The notes: a model not told the origin generated them from the sequence alone. DNA of 64,000 nt from Lysobacterales bacterium (GCA_022841325.1 JALHRS010000005.1:62001-126000); one strand, 5' to 3'. Positions 1 to 9,440 are shown, counted from the first letter of the stretch. Numbers and translations are program-made.

Positions 1-266
1 TCGGCCACCGTCACCACCAGGATGTCGCCCTGACGGTCAAGACGGACGTCCTTGAAGAAGCCGGTCTTGTAAAGCGATCGCAGCGCGTCCGAGGCGCGTG
101 AGCGATCCAGTCGGTCGCCCTTCTGCACCGGCAGATAGGTGAACACGGTACCGGCGGAAATGCGCTCCAGTCCGTCTACACGGATGTCGCTGATGACGAA
201 GTCGTCGGCAGCCAGCGCCGCTCCTCCGGAAAGTGCCAACAAAATGGACGCGACCAACTTTTTCAT
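1..266 (-). CDS. bamA: Outer membrane protein assembly factor BamA, N-terminal part
   Basis: This is the 5' part of bamA; the rest runs off the left edge. The visible product starts MKKLVASILLALSGGAALAA, a typical Sec signal peptide, and continues with DDFVISDIRVDGLERISAG, the opening strand of the first POTRA domain. BamA is the outer-membrane beta-barrel insertase of the Bam complex. The ATG at 264-266 was chosen because it gives a complete signal peptide. rseP lies 94 bp upstream on the same strand, the usual rseP-bamA order in gammaproteobacteria. Only about 88 residues can be read, but the POTRA start and the gene order make the call secure. Confidence 0.93.
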   Translation of the reverse strand, partial: MKKLVASILLALSGGAALAADDFVISDIRVDGLERISAGTVFTYLPVQKGDRLDRSRASDALRSLYKTGFFKDVRLDRQGDILVVTVA

Positions 267-360
267 GCGCGCAAAGCCTCAGGGCAAATCATCGTCAGGA
301 AGAGCCACGCTTTGTGTTTATCAATCAGCTTGCGTGGTCTCAATGGGGGCGAGGTAGTGC

Positions 361-1707
361 CTAGGAACTCAACATCCGGCTGAAATCGTTGAAGAATGCC
401 AGACACATCAGTGCCAGCAAGGCTCCAAGACCCAGATAGTGGCCTAAGGCCTGGGCTCGATCACTCAGCGGACTACCTTTCACCCACTCAACAAGGTAAT
501 ACAACAAATGGCCGCCATCCAGAATCGGAATCGGCAACAGGTTCATGATGCACAAGCTCAGGCTGATCAGTCCAAGAAAGCGCAGGAATTGGGTAAAGCC
601 GCCCTCCGCCGAGTAGTTGGCGAACTGCGCGATGCTGATGGGGCCGGACACGTTCTTGAGCTGGGCTTCACCGGAAATCATGTGCCGAATGACCCTCAGA
701 CTACCCACGGTGAGCCGCCAGGTCTCGCTGAAGGCCTGCGGGATCGCCGCCAGAGGGCCGTAGCGGCGGGTGGTCTCGCGCATTTCCGGGGCCACGCCCA
801 CCAGCCAGACGGTCTGTTCGCCGACCGTCCGCTGGGTGGCCTGGATCTCCACGGTTTCACGAATGCCGTTGCGGTCGACCAGCAATCGCACCCGCCCCTC
901 GTGGGCGTTGGCTTCAGCCTGGATGGCGTCGCGCATGCTCGCAAAACGGTCAACCGGGGTGTCACCCACCTGGATGATGGTGTCGCCTACCCTCAAGCCC
1001 GCGAGTTCGGCCGGGTCGCCTGGACTCAGGGCGCCTACCTCCGTTGGCGGCACCCAGTGCCAGGGTTTCATGCCCAGCTGGGTCAGGAAGCGCTCCTCGT
1101 CGACGGCCTCTCCGAGATCGCCCAGATTCATGCGCTGGGTGGCAATGCCACCGCCAGCACGTCGCACATCAATGGTGACGGTCTCGCCGCGATAGGCCTT
1201 GGTGGTCAGATCTACGAGGACGTGAGTCCAGTTGCTGACCGGATCGCCGTTGACAGAGAGAATCTGATCGCCCCGCAGCAATCCGGATCTCGCCGCAAGT
1301 CCTTCGACCTCACCCACGTAGGGCGAGTAGTCCTTGACGCCGACCAACAGCATCAACCAGAAGGCAAACAGCGCAAACACCAGGTTGAAGATCGGGCCGG
1401 CAGCCACGATCGCTACGCGTTGTCCGATGGACTTGCGATTGAAGGCCTGGCTGACCTCGTGGGCCTCGACATCAGCCTCGCGCTCATCGAGCATCTTGAC
1501 GTAACCGCCGAGCGGCACTGCCGCAATGACGTACTCGGTGCCATCGCGGCCGCGCCGGACCCACAGCGGCTTGCCCAGGCCCACACTGAAGCGCAGCACC
1601 TTGACCCCGCAGCGGCGAGCCACCCAGAAGTGCCCGAACTCGTGGAAGGTCACCAGCAGGCTGGTCGCCACCAGAAACCAGAAGATCGAGCCCAGCACCA
1701 GTTCCAT
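361..1707 (-). CDS. rseP: Site-2 zinc metalloprotease RseP
   Basis: This 448-residue inner-membrane intramembrane protease cleaves anti-sigma factor RseA in the envelope stress response and removes leftover signal peptides. The zinc motif HEFGH is at residues 22-26 in the first membrane segment, and the second metal-ligand motif LDGG is at about 396-399 in a later segment. Between them lie two PDZ-like regions, with 'LRVGDTIIQVGDTPV' in the second, and a hydrophobic segment follows near the C-terminus. The length matches Escherichia coli RseP. A GGAG sequence 7 nt upstream supports the ATG. The start is one base from the stop of dxr, so the two are probably co-transcribed and coupled. Confidence 0.97.
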   Translation of the reverse strand: MELVLGSIFWFLVATSLLVTFHEFGHFWVARRCGVKVLRFSVGLGKPLWVRRGRDGTEYVIAAVPLGGYVKMLDEREADVEAHEVSQAFNRKSIGQRVAIVAAGPIFNLVFALFAFWLMLLVGVKDYSPYVGEVEGLAARSGLLRGDQILSVNGDPVSNWTHVLVDLTTKAYRGETVTIDVRRAGGGIATQRMNLGDLGEAVDEERFLTQLGMKPWHWVPPTEVGALSPGDPAELAGLRVGDTIIQVGDTPVDRFASMRDAIQAEANAHEGRVRLLVDRNGIRETVEIQATQRTVGEQTVWLVGVAPEMRETTRRYGPLAAIPQAFSETWRLTVGSLRVIRHMISGEAQLKNVSGPISIAQFANYSAEGGFTQFLRFLGLISLSLCIMNLLPIPILDGGHLLYYLVEWVKGSPLSDRAQALGHYLGLGALLALMCLAFFNDFSRMLSS

Positions 1708-1708
1708 A

Positions 1709-2887
1709 TCAGCTCCGCTTTCCTGAATCGATGACCGTCGTGGCCACCATGCGCGCGTGTCGATCGGCTTCGAGCACGTCAGCCACCGACTCTACAGACG
1801 ATAGAGCACAACGATTTAAAGCCTCGTTAACAGTGGCGGCAATCCCGGTAAATCCAAGGCTGCCGTTCAGGAATGCCGCAACCGCCACTTCATTGGCTGC
1901 GTTCAGCATGGCCGGCGCCGTGCCTCCCGCATCCAGTGCCTGATAGGCGAGTTTAAGGCAAGGAAAGGCTTCAAGGTCAGGTGTTGAGAAATCCAGGCGT
2001 GCCAGCGTCGCCAGGTCCAGCGTGGGCGCGCCGGACTCGATCCGGTCTGGCCAGGCCAGCGCATGGGCAATCGGGATACGCATGTCGGCGCTGCCGAGCT
2101 GGGCCAGAAAGCTGCCATCGCGATACTCGACCAGCGAGTGAATCGTGCTTTGTGGGTGGACGATCACCCGGATCCGGTCGCTCTCCAGCCCGAACAGGAA
2201 ATGCGCCTCGATCACCTCCAGACCCTTGTTCATCAGGGTCGCCGAGTCCACCGAGATCTTGGGGCCCATGGTCCAGTTCGGATGAGCGCAGGCCTGGGCG
2301 ACAGTCACCTGCTCCAGTTGCGCAGGACTCCAGCCCCGGAAGGGGCCGCCGGACGCCGTCAGCCAGAGCTGGCGCACGCCGGCCAGCGGACGCTGCAGTG
2401 GATCAGGCAGGCATTGGAAGATGGCATTGTGCTCGCTGTCGATCGGGAGCAGCTGCGCTCCCCCCCTGGCCACGGCCTGCATCAGCAGACTGCCAGCGCA
2501 GACCAGTGCCTCCTTGTTGGCGAGCAGAATACGCTTGCCGGCATGCGCAGCTGCCAGCGTCGGCGGCAATCCGGCGGCGCCAACGATGGCCGCGACCACC
2601 GTATCCACGGCCGCCTCAGCCACCACCGCTTCGATGGCAACCATGCCGCTGTCTACCCGCGTTGCCGGCGCGCGCAGGCGCAGACGCTCGGCGAGACGGC
2701 GGCCGGCCTCGGCATCGGCCATCACCGCCACATCCGGCCGGAAGCGCTCACAGATCTCGGCCATCGCCAGATCGTCGCGAGCCGCGACGGCGCTGTGCAA
2801 TCGATAGCGGTCTGGATGACGTGCGATCAGATCCAGGGTGCTGCGACCGATGGATCCGGTGGCGCCAAGTAGGCAGATCGACTTCAT
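1709..2887 (-). CDS. dxr: 1-deoxy-D-xylulose 5-phosphate reductoisomerase
   Basis: Dxr converts 1-deoxy-D-xylulose 5-phosphate to 2-C-methyl-D-erythritol 4-phosphate with NADPH, the first committed step of the non-mevalonate isoprenoid pathway. The NADPH-binding loop GATGSIG is at residues 8-14, LLANKEALV follows, and the metal-binding PIDSEHNAIFQ and substrate-loop 'SVDSATLMNKGLE' motifs are intact. The length of 392 residues is normal. The start overlaps the cdsA stop by 4 nt (ATGA). The gene therefore sits in a tight cdsA-dxr-rseP run that feeds undecaprenyl and quinone precursors and envelope assembly. Confidence 0.97.
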   Translation of the reverse strand: MKSICLLGATGSIGRSTLDLIARHPDRYRLHSAVAARDDLAMAEICERFRPDVAVMADAEAGRRLAERLRLRAPATRVDSGMVAIEAVVAEAAVDTVVAAIVGAAGLPPTLAAAHAGKRILLANKEALVCAGSLLMQAVARGGAQLLPIDSEHNAIFQCLPDPLQRPLAGVRQLWLTASGGPFRGWSPAQLEQVTVAQACAHPNWTMGPKISVDSATLMNKGLEVIEAHFLFGLESDRIRVIVHPQSTIHSLVEYRDGSFLAQLGSADMRIPIAHALAWPDRIESGAPTLDLATLARLDFSTPDLEAFPCLKLAYQALDAGGTAPAMLNAANEVAVAAFLNGSLGFTGIAATVNEALNRCALSSVESVADVLEADRHARMVATTVIDSGKRS

Positions 2888-3747
2888 AGGCCGATCAGGT
2901 AGCGACCGCAGACGAAGATCGGAAAGGCCGCCAGCATGCTGTCGATACGATCAAGTATGCCGCCATGGCCAGGCAGCAGCGAGCCGCTGTCCTTCAGGTT
3001 CGACTGGCGTTTGATCAGGCTTTCGAACAGGTCGCCGACAATCGAGAACAGCACGGTCACGGTGGCCAGCAAGACCAGTAGCGCATGGCCGACCGGAATC
3101 GGCTTCAGCAGCCAGCCGGCCAGCGCCGCGAAGATCACGGTGCCACCGAGCGCGCCGTAGACGCCCTCGCGGGTCTTGCCCGGGCTGATGCGCGGTGCCA
3201 GCTTGTGCTGTCCGAAGCGCCGCCCGGCAAAATAGGCGGACACATCTGCCACCCAGATCAGCATCAGCACGAACAGCGTCCACCAGGGACCGGTGTCCGG
3301 CTCGCGATGGATCAGCCACGCCGCCACCCAGGCAGGCACCACCATGACGCTACCCACCAGCATCTTCAGCTCGCGATTGCGCCGGGTCGGCTCCGACCCG
3401 AACTCGAAAGCCCGCAGCCAGAGTATGGCCAGACACCACCAGATCACTCCGATCCAGGCGATTGGCAACAGCCAGCTCTCGGGACGCAACAGGATCAGGG
3501 CCGCCATGATGCCGCCGTTGACGACCACCGCAGCCGCCCTCAGTCCGCGCAAGCGGAAGCCGATGACCCGGGTCCATTCCCAGATGGCGTAGCACAGTAC
3601 CAGGCCAAAGCCGAAAGCAAAGGCCGTGCTCGGCAGATAGAGCACCGAGAGTATGGCCAGCGGCGCCAGCAGCAGCGCCGTACCGACGCGGGCTCGCAAA
3701 CCGCTGTCCCCCAGCCATCGTGATGCCGACCGCTCGCTCTCAGACAT
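2884..3747 (-). CDS. cdsA: Phosphatidate cytidylyltransferase CdsA
   Basis: CdsA makes CDP-diacylglycerol from phosphatidate and CTP in the inner membrane, the branch point for bacterial phospholipids. The protein is mostly hydrophobic with several membrane segments. It carries the family signature near the C-terminus, SLIKRQSNLKDSG followed by LLPGHGGILDRIDS. I placed the start at the ATG at 3747 ([11 protein letters not shown], 287 residues). The upstream in-frame ATG at 3804 would force a 65-nt overlap with uppS, while 3747 gives a short 8-nt overlap. The stop overlaps the dxr start. Confidence 0.95.
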   Translation of the reverse strand: MSESERSASRWLGDSGLRARVGTALLLAPLAILSVLYLPSTAFAFGFGLVLCYAIWEWTRVIGFRLRGLRAAAVVVNGGIMAALILLRPESWLLPIAWIGVIWWCLAILWLRAFEFGSEPTRRNRELKMLVGSVMVVPAWVAAWLIHREPDTGPWWTLFVLMLIWVADVSAYFAGRRFGQHKLAPRISPGKTREGVYGALGGTVIFAALAGWLLKPIPVGHALLVLLATVTVLFSIVGDLFESLIKRQSNLKDSGSLLPGHGGILDRIDSMLAAFPIFVCGRYLIGL

Positions 3748-4528
3748 GCGCAGCCTCGGGTTTGCTACTGACCTGGTCGCTGGTCTTGCCGAAGCGACGC
3801 TCACGCCTGGCGAACTCGGTCAGTGCCGCCAGGAAGGCAGTCTCGTCGAAATCGGGCCACAGCACTGGCGTGAAATAGAGCTCGGTATAGGCCAGATGCC
3901 AGAGCAGGAAGTTGCTGATGCGGGCCTCGCCGCCGGTGCGGATGAACAGATCCGGTTCCGGCAGTGGCGCCAGCGACAGGTGCTGCTCGAAACTGGCCTG
4001 ATCGATGGCGTCCGGATCGATCTGTCCTGCCAGCGCCGCTCGCGCCAGCGCCTGCGCGGCGTTGACGATGTCCCAGCGACCGCCGTAATTGACGGCGATG
4101 TTCACGGTCAGGCGCACCACGTCCAGGGCTGCCGACTCGGATTCCGCCATGGCTGCACGCAGTTCCGGCGAAAACCGGCTGCGCTCGCCGATGAAGCGCA
4201 GGCGCACGCCATTGCCCGCAAGCTCCCGGGCCTCCTTGCGCAGGGCTCGCAGGAACAGATCCATCAGATGGCGGACCTCACCCTCCGGGCGCGACCAGTT
4301 CTCGCTGCTGAAGGCGAACAGCGTGAGCACTTCGACCTTGGCGCGGATGCAGGCTTCGATGACCTTGCGCACGGCCTGCACGCCGGCACGATGCCCGAAG
4401 GCACGCGGCCGATGTCGGTGCTTGGCCCAGCGACCATTGCCATCCATGACAATGGCCACATGCCGCGGCGTCCGCGCAGCGGAACCGGCAGCCGATCCCT
4501 CCGGCGCCGGCGCGGCTGTTCCGCTCAA
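3740..4528 (-). CDS. uppS: Undecaprenyl diphosphate synthase
   Basis: This cis-prenyltransferase extends farnesyl diphosphate to undecaprenyl diphosphate, the lipid carrier for peptidoglycan and surface polysaccharides. The active-site motif [10 protein letters not shown] is at about residues 27-36 with the catalytic Asp at 29. The C-terminal [13 protein letters not shown] and WPDFDE motifs are complete. An alanine/proline-rich N-terminal tail of about 20 residues precedes the conserved core, so the true start could be slightly internal. The stop overlaps cdsA by 8 nt and the start overlaps the frr stop by 4 nt (ATGA), consistent with one operon. Confidence 0.96.
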   Translation of the reverse strand: MSGTAAPAPEGSAAGSAARTPRHVAIVMDGNGRWAKHRHRPRAFGHRAGVQAVRKVIEACIRAKVEVLTLFAFSSENWSRPEGEVRHLMDLFLRALRKEARELAGNGVRLRFIGERSRFSPELRAAMAESESAALDVVRLTVNIAVNYGGRWDIVNAAQALARAALAGQIDPDAIDQASFEQHLSLAPLPEPDLFIRTGGEARISNFLLWHLAYTELYFTPVLWPDFDETAFLAALTEFARRERRFGKTSDQVSSKPEAAHV

Positions 4529-5091
4529 AGCTGCATCAACTCGTCTTCTTTATGCTTCACCACCGCGTCCACTTCCTTGACGAAGCGATCGGTGAGCTTC
4601 TGGATATCGTCCTCGGCACGACGATCTTCGTCCTCGGTCGCGATCTTGGCCTTCAGCAATTCCTTGCAGTGGTGGTTGGCATCACGACGCACGTTGCGGA
4701 TGGCGACCTTGGTGTTCTCGCCCTCGTGGGAGACCACCTTGGCCAGATCCCTGCGACGTTCCTCGGTCAGGGGCGGAATGACGATGCGGATCACCTGGCC
4801 TGCCGTGTTCGGCGTCAGCCCCAGATCGGAGGTCATGATGGCCCTCTCGACCGCGGCCACCATGGGTTTTTCCCAGGGCTGCACGGTGATCGTGCGGGCA
4901 TCGGCCACGGTCACGTTGGCGACCTGGCTGATCGGCACGGCAGTGCCGTAGTAATCCACGCGCAGATGATCGAGCAATTGCGCCGAGGCACGCCCGGTGC
5001 GGAGCTTCATCAACTCCTGCTTCAGGACTTCGATGCACTTGTGCATACGCGTTTCCGCGTCCGCCTTGATTTCAGCCAGTGAGCTAGTCAT
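4525..5091 (-). CDS. frr: Ribosome recycling factor
   Basis: RRF splits post-termination ribosomes together with EF-G. The product, [19 protein letters not shown] onward, is 188 residues, the usual family length. It has the conserved segments [15 protein letters not shown] and the '[27 protein letters not shown]' block of the coiled-coil domain. The open frame extends upstream to 5400, but ATG 5091 is the true start: it has an AAGGAAGG ribosome binding site, and the upstream extension runs into a palindromic repeat. The stop overlaps the uppS start by 4 nt. Confidence 0.97.
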   Translation of the reverse strand: MTSSLAEIKADAETRMHKCIEVLKQELMKLRTGRASAQLLDHLRVDYYGTAVPISQVANVTVADARTITVQPWEKPMVAAVERAIMTSDLGLTPNTAGQVIRIVIPPLTEERRRDLAKVVSHEGENTKVAIRNVRRDANHHCKELLKAKIATEDEDRRAEDDIQKLTDRFVKEVDAVVKHKEDELMQL

Positions 5092-5475
5092 GGGTCCTTC
5101 CTTGTAACAGCCATGGAATAGCCGCGGAGTATAGCGGGATAGGCGGCCAGCGCTGGTGTTGCTGGGCTCTACGTCATTGATTGGCACGATAATGCCCGCG
5201 AGCGATGAAGCCGCAGGCCTTGAGTCTTGTGGGTCCAGACTTGTCTGGACGCTTCTCCGTCGCTCCAGCCAAGAGCGTCCAGACAAGTCTGGACCTACAG
5301 ATGCTCGCCGTTCACGAATATCAAGCAGCTTGGGGTTCTTGCCTAACCCCTCCCCGAACATCGGGGAGGGAGCGACAGCACTCGCCTGAACGACTCTCAC
5401 GGCAACCTACCGTTCTGCCAGGGACGTCGATCCTCAGACTGTTTCCCGCCGAGATTCGCCAAGTCCCAGAACTAA
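5092..5475. other. frr-pyrH intergenic region
   Basis: This 384-bp stretch contains no convincing gene. Its only recognisable element is a paired palindromic repeat (5229-5298). The rest should hold the frr promoter, since frr and pyrH are co-oriented but well separated, but no clear -35/-10 pair stands out. Confidence 0.6.
5229..5298. repeat. Paired GTAG-type palindromic repeat, family A
   Basis: Two inverted copies of a unit whose core is TCCAGACTTGTCTGGA flank a short spacer. The right end is CTAC, the complement of the GTAG head; the left head has drifted to GTGG. The same unit recurs at 13353-13421 and 61859-62029. Layout and head match the GTAG-type REP/REPIN elements described in Stenotrophomonas and Xanthomonas. 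Confidence 0.85.
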
Positions 5476-6204
5476 CTAACCGTTCTGATCGACCAGGGTA
5501 CCGACGGTTTCGCCCTGGACGATGCGCATCAGGTCCCCGCGGCGGTGCAGATCGTAGACCCGGATCGGCATGCGGTAATCGCGACACAGCGCGAAAGCCG
5601 TGGTGTCCATGACCGCGAGTTTGCGCTCGATAGCGCTGTCGTAACTGATCTTCTCGAAACGGACGGCGTTCGGATCCTTGTTCGGATCGGCCGAGTACAG
5701 GCCATCGACCTTGGTGGCCTTCAGCATCAGATCGGCGTTGATTTCGATGGCGCGCAGCGCGGCGGCCGAGTCGGTGGTGAAGAAGGGATTGCCGGTACCG
5801 GCAGCGAACACCACGATGCGGTTCTTTTCCAGATGGCGGATGGCCCGGCGACGGATGTAGTCCTCGCAGACCTCGTTGATCTTGATGGCGCTCATCACCC
5901 GGCAGGTTGCGCCCTGTTTCTCGATGGCATCCTGCAGCGCCAGCGAGTTCATCACCGTGGCCAGCATGCCCATGTGATCCGCGGTGGCGCGATCGATGCC
6001 GCTCTTGGCCAGTCCGACGCCGCGAAAGATGTTGCCGCCGCCGACCACCAGACCGATCTGCACACCAATCTTGGAGACCTCGATGATCTCGGCCGCGAGG
6101 CGATGCAACACCTCCGGATCGATGCCGTAGTCCTCCGCGCCCAGCAAAGCCTCACCGCTGAGCTTCAACAGGATGCGGCGAAAAACCGGTGGGGCGCTAC
6201 TCAT
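5476..6204 (-). CDS. pyrH: UMP kinase
   Basis: PyrH phosphorylates UMP to UDP in pyrimidine nucleotide synthesis; it is a hexameric amino-acid-kinase-fold enzyme. The N-terminal [12 protein letters not shown] motif is clear, followed by the GGGNIFRG nucleotide loop, '[15 protein letters not shown]' and the conserved '[16 protein letters not shown]' segment. The start at ATG 6204 ([10 protein letters not shown], 242 residues) puts the conserved strand near the N-terminus, as in other bacteria; an in-frame start at 6249 adds an unconserved tail. It lies between frr and tsf as in most proteobacteria. Confidence 0.97.
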   Translation of the reverse strand: MSSAPPVFRRILLKLSGEALLGAEDYGIDPEVLHRLAAEIIEVSKIGVQIGLVVGGGNIFRGVGLAKSGIDRATADHMGMLATVMNSLALQDAIEKQGATCRVMSAIKINEVCEDYIRRRAIRHLEKNRIVVFAAGTGNPFFTTDSAAALRAIEINADLMLKATKVDGLYSADPNKDPNAVRFEKISYDSAIERKLAVMDTTAFALCRDYRMPIRVYDLHRRGDLMRIVQGETVGTLVDQNG

Positions 6205-6280
6205 GCGAAGGGGTCTCCAAATTCCAGATGGCCGATACCATGCGATCAACGGGCGGACGTCAGCCAGTTTCTTCGTCCGA

Positions 6281-6310
6281 TAAAAGAAGGCCCCGGAACC
6301 CGGGGCCTTC
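6281..6310 (-). terminator. Intrinsic terminator of the rpsB-tsf operon
   Basis: A perfect 11-bp stem (6286-6296 with 6300-6310, GAAGGCCCCGG arm, 3-nt loop) is followed on the minus strand by TTTTA. It begins 9 bp past the tsf stop, the position expected of a rho-independent terminator. Confidence 0.9.
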
Positions 6311-6319
6311 AGTGTCCGC

Positions 6320-7201
6320 TTACTGACTCGCCTTGACCTGTTTCATCACTTCTTCGGCGAAGTTCTCTTCTTTCTTCTCGATGCCCTCGCCCACATTCAT
6401 GCGCACGAAGCCGGTGACCTTGGCGCCAGCCTTCTTGATCGCCTCTTCCACACCCATGCCATTGGCATCCGGCGCGGCATAGGCCTGACCCAGCAGGGTC
6501 TGCTCGGCCAGCGTCTTGCGAATCTTGCCCTGGATCATCTTTTCCAGGATTTCCGGTGGCTTGCCCGAATCCTTGGCCTGCTCCATGGCGATATTGCGCT
6601 CACGCGCCACCACTTCTTCCGGCACTTCGCTCATGTCCAGGTACTGCGGATTCATGGCCGCAATGTGCATGGCCAGACCCTTGGCCAGCTCCGGCGTACC
6701 ACCTTCCAGTGCCACCAGCACGCCCAGCTTGTCGTTGCTGTGGATATAGGCACCGATGTTGCCGCCCGAGATCATGGCAGCACGACGCACCTGCATGTTC
6801 TCGCCGATCTTGGCGACCAGCGCCTGGCGCACCTGTTCGACGGTCTGACCGTCGGCCAGCTGCAGCGACTTGATGGCTTCGACGTCGGCAGCACCGGCAG
6901 CCACCGCGGCAGCGGCGACGTCGGCGGCAAACTTGACGAAGTTCTCGTCCTTGCCGACGAAATCGGTTTCACAGTTGAGCTCGACCAGCAGCGCCTTGCC
7001 GCCTGCCTGGCCCAGAGCCACTCGACCCTCGGCGGCCACGCGTGTGGCTTTCTTGTCAGCCTTGGCCAGACCCTGCGTGCGCAACCAGTCGGCCGCAGCT
7101 TCGATGTTGCCAGCATTCTCGACCAGCGCTTTCTTGCATTCCATCATGCCGGCGCCAGAGCGCTCGCGCAGTTCCTTCACGAGGGCAGCGGTGATTTCCA
7201 T
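6320..7201 (-). CDS. tsf: Elongation factor Ts
   Basis: EF-Ts is the guanine nucleotide exchange factor for EF-Tu. The product begins [20 protein letters not shown] with the TDFV-type core motif visible as [13 protein letters not shown], and is about 293 residues, the usual length. Two ATGs are 6 nt apart. I chose 7201 because the AAGGA site lies 6 nt before it, whereas it abuts the ATG at 7207. It is the second gene of the rpsB-tsf operon and is followed directly by an intrinsic terminator. Confidence 0.97.
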   Translation of the reverse strand: MEITAALVKELRERSGAGMMECKKALVENAGNIEAAADWLRTQGLAKADKKATRVAAEGRVALGQAGGKALLVELNCETDFVGKDENFVKFAADVAAAAVAAGAADVEAIKSLQLADGQTVEQVRQALVAKIGENMQVRRAAMISGGNIGAYIHSNDKLGVLVALEGGTPELAKGLAMHIAAMNPQYLDMSEVPEEVVARERNIAMEQAKDSGKPPEILEKMIQGKIRKTLAEQTLLGQAYAAPDANGMGVEEAIKKAGAKVTGFVRMNVGEGIEKKEENFAEEVMKQVKASQ

Positions 7202-7268
7202 GGTCATTCCTTAAATCGTACAAAGTTGTCGGGGGCACGCGGCTGGCGCGCACCCCGGGGAATTTCAG

Positions 7269-7291
7269 GGTCCGGCGACTCGCGCCGGACC
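7269..7291 (-). promoter_or_regulatory. rpsB-tsf intercistronic hairpin
   Basis: A 9-bp perfect GC-rich stem (7269-7277 with 7283-7291, 5-nt loop) lies between rpsB and tsf. No T-run follows it on the minus strand, so it is more likely an attenuator or mRNA-stabilising hairpin than a full terminator. The function is inferred from position only. Confidence 0.45.
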
Positions 7292-7308
7292 ATGATCAAC
7301 GCGCAGGA

Positions 7309-8181
7309 TTACTCGCTGGCGTCATCCGAGCGACGCGGTGCGCCACCCGGACCACCGCTGGGGCGCCGACGCGGCGGTCCCTTGCGGTCATTGGGCTTGT
7401 TGCGACGATTGTTGTCCGGCTTGGCAGTTGCCGCCAGCGGATTGCCATCGGCGTCGAGTTCGACGAAATCATCGGCTGCACCCACCGCAGCGGCCGGCGC
7501 CGCGGCCTTGCCTTCCAGCACCGCATCGGCGGCAGCGCGCGCATACAGCTGGATCGCGCTGATGGCGTCGTCATTGCCGGGGATCACGTAATCGACATGA
7601 TCCGGATTGTGGTTGGTATCGACGATACCGATCACAGGAATGCCGAGCTTCTTGGCTTCCTTGATGGCGATCTCTTCATGACCGGTGTCGATCACGAACA
7701 GCGCGTCGGGCAGGCTGTTCATGTTCTTGATGCCGCCCAGGCTGTTGTCCAGCTTCTCCATCTCGCGCGAGAGCTGCAGGGCTTCGTGCTTGACCAGACG
7801 CTCCCAGCTGCCGTCAGTGCTCTGGGTCTCCAGCTCTTTCAGGCGCGCGATCGACTGCTTGACGGTGCGGAAGTTGGTCAGCATGCCGCCGAGCCAGCGC
7901 GCAGACACGTGCGGCATGCCGCAACGCGATGCTTCTTCCTTCACGGTCTGACGGGCCGAACGCTTGGTGCCGACAAACAGGATGTTGCTGCGACGCTGAG
8001 CCAGCGCGCTGATGAAATTCATCGCGTCATTGAACAGCGGCAGGGTCTTTTCCAGGTTGACGATATGAATCTTGCCGCGGGCGCCGAAGATGTACGGACC
8101 CATTTTCGGGTTCCAGTAACGGGTCTGATGTCCGAAATGGACGCCCGCTTCGAGCATTTGCCGCATGGTCACGGTGGTCAT
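7309..8181 (-). CDS. rpsB: 30S ribosomal protein S2
   Basis: S2 starts [20 protein letters not shown] and has the family signatures [16 protein letters not shown] and '[28 protein letters not shown]'. ATG 8181 is preceded by AAGGA at 7-nt spacing; the frame is open upstream to 8394 but only through the leader. At 290 residues it is about 50 longer than E. coli S2 because of a C-terminal tail rich in Ala, Arg, Pro and Gly that ends in an acidic patch. The tail is outside the conserved fold. S2 normally represses its own operon through the leader. Confidence 0.97.
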   Translation of the reverse strand: MTTVTMRQMLEAGVHFGHQTRYWNPKMGPYIFGARGKIHIVNLEKTLPLFNDAMNFISALAQRRSNILFVGTKRSARQTVKEEASRCGMPHVSARWLGGMLTNFRTVKQSIARLKELETQSTDGSWERLVKHEALQLSREMEKLDNSLGGIKNMNSLPDALFVIDTGHEEIAIKEAKKLGIPVIGIVDTNHNPDHVDYVIPGNDDAISAIQLYARAAADAVLEGKAAAPAAAVGAADDFVELDADGNPLAATAKPDNNRRNKPNDRKGPPRRRPSGGPGGAPRRSDDASE

Positions 8182-8205
8182 ACTTAATTCCTTGATACAT
8201 TTGGG

Positions 8206-8300
8206 GATTATCCCCGTGGTTGGGCCTCCACGCATGCGCTTCGGGAGCCCTTCCTGGGCACCAACCCGACCACGACAACCATGCGTGTGTGGAGTCACTG
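8206..8300 (-). promoter_or_regulatory. Structured rpsB 5' leader (candidate S2 autoregulatory element)
   Basis: Read on the minus strand, the leader has long-range complementarity. ATGCGTGGAG near 8226-8235 pairs with an interrupted partner near 8281-8295, enclosing a small GCCC-AGGAA-GGGC hairpin. An alternative pairing between CCAACCACG and GTGG/TTGG segments is also possible. S2 control of rpsB-tsf through a conserved leader is known in gammaproteobacteria. That this sequence is that element is inferred from position and pairing. Confidence 0.5.
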
Positions 8301-8364
8301 TCACTACAAGGTTGCAGCGATCGGCGGATATTGACCGGACAGAGCCAGTCGAAAAATCCGCGGG

Positions 8365-8394
8365 AGCATAGCCTTTTTCGGGCACAGCCAGCAA
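8365..8394 (-). promoter_or_regulatory. Possible sigma-70 promoter for rpsB-tsf
   Basis: On the minus strand TTGCTG (8389-8394) and TATGCT (8365-8370) are separated by 18 nt. A start near 8358 would give a leader of about 175 nt. The match to consensus is moderate, so this is only a candidate. Confidence 0.3.
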
Positions 8395-8412
8395 GTCGAG
8401 CTCCGCGCGCCG

Positions 8413-8483
8413 GTGGGAGCGGATTCATCCGCGAACAGTGCCTGCGTCGGCGCAGAAGCATCGCGGACAGAGTCCGCTCCCAC
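8413..8483. repeat. GTGGGAGCGG...CCGCTCCCAC palindromic repeat, family C
   Basis: Inverted copies of GTGGGAGCGGATTCATCCGC and its partner ending CCGCTCCCAC flank a spacer of about 25 nt. Relatives occur near 12109, 12421, 13457, 23214, 32585 and 60150. It lies in the divergent region between rpsB and map (8182-8666), where I see no gene. Confidence 0.8.
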
Positions 8484-8666
8484 AGACGAACGGCGCTGCC
8501 GGCACCACAGTTGTCGCTACGCCGCTGCTATCGCCGCCCGACGACCCACTTGCAATCCACTCGCCCAGAACCCAGATTGCGCGCTCAGGCTTGACAAGCC
8601 GTCCGTGCATGCGAGGCTTGGCGACCGCAGGCCAACTGTGTTCGCCCGAACAATGACAGGATTTTC

Positions 8667-9440
8667 ATGAGTATCACCTACAAGACTCCGGAACAGATCG
8701 AGAAGATGCGCGTCGCCGGGCGCCTGGCGGCTGAAGTGCTGCAGATGATCCGACCGCATGTGGTTCCGGGCGCGAGCACCGACGAACTCGACCGGATCTG
8801 TCACCAGTACATCGTCGACCAGCAGCAGGCCATCCCTGCCCCGCTGAACTACAAGGGCTTCCCGCGCTCGATCTGCACCTCGGTCAACAACGTGGTCTGT
8901 CACGGCATTCCCGGGCCCAAGGTGCTCAAGGAAGGCGACATCATCAATATCGACGTCACCGTCATCAAGGACGGCTTTCACGGGGACACCAGCCGGATGT
9001 TCCATGTCGGTGAGACCTCGGTGCTGGCCAAGCGCCTGGTCGACACCACGCTGGCGGCGATGAAACTCGGCATCGAGATGGTCAAGCCGGGCGAGCATCT
9101 GGGAGAAATCGGCCGAGCCATTCAGCGCTTTGTCGAGGCTGAACGCTTTTCGGTGGTCCGCGAATACTGCGGCCATGGCATCGGCGAGCGCTTCCACGAA
9201 GAACCGCAGGTGCTGCACTACTACGACCCCTCCCGCGGCAAGGGCGAGGAACTGAAACCGGGCATGACCTTCACCATCGAGCCCATGGTCAACGCCGGGC
9301 AGCGCCACGTGCGGCTGCTGCCGGACGGCTGGACCGTGGTCACCAAGGACCGTTCGCTGTCGGCCCAATGGGAGCACACGGTACTGGTGACCGAAGACGG
9401 TTTCGAGGTGCTGACGCTGGCAGATGGAGAAGCTTTTTGA
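8667..9440 (+). CDS. map: Type I methionine aminopeptidase
   Basis: Map removes the initiator methionine from nascent proteins. The dinuclear metal site is complete: two Asp in INIDVTVIKDGFHGD, the His of CGHGIGERFHEEPQ, the Glu of FTIEPMVN and the Glu of WEHTVLVTEDG. The length of 257 residues is standard for the short type Ia enzyme. The stop overlaps the TTG start of glnD, so the two are probably translationally coupled. Divergent placement from rpsB is typical of proteobacteria. Confidence 0.97.
   Translation: MSITYKTPEQIEKMRVAGRLAAEVLQMIRPHVVPGASTDELDRICHQYIVDQQQAIPAPLNYKGFPRSICTSVNNVVCHGIPGPKVLKEGDIINIDVTVIKDGFHGDTSRMFHVGETSVLAKRLVDTTLAAMKLGIEMVKPGEHLGEIGRAIQRFVEAERFSVVREYCGHGIGERFHEEPQVLHYYDPSRGKGEELKPGMTFTIEPMVNAGQRHVRLLPDGWTVVTKDRSLSAQWEHTVLVTEDGFEVLTLADGEAF

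Noticed and set aside
508-1734. Long plus-strand open frame antisense to rseP
   Set aside because: It mirrors a complete, well-conserved gene in a GC-rich genome; its product has no recognisable domain and is rich in His/Gln/Arg as expected of an antisense frame.
8401-8666. Short open frames in the rpsB-map gap
   Set aside because: They lie across a palindromic repeat and lack ribosome sites or conserved features.
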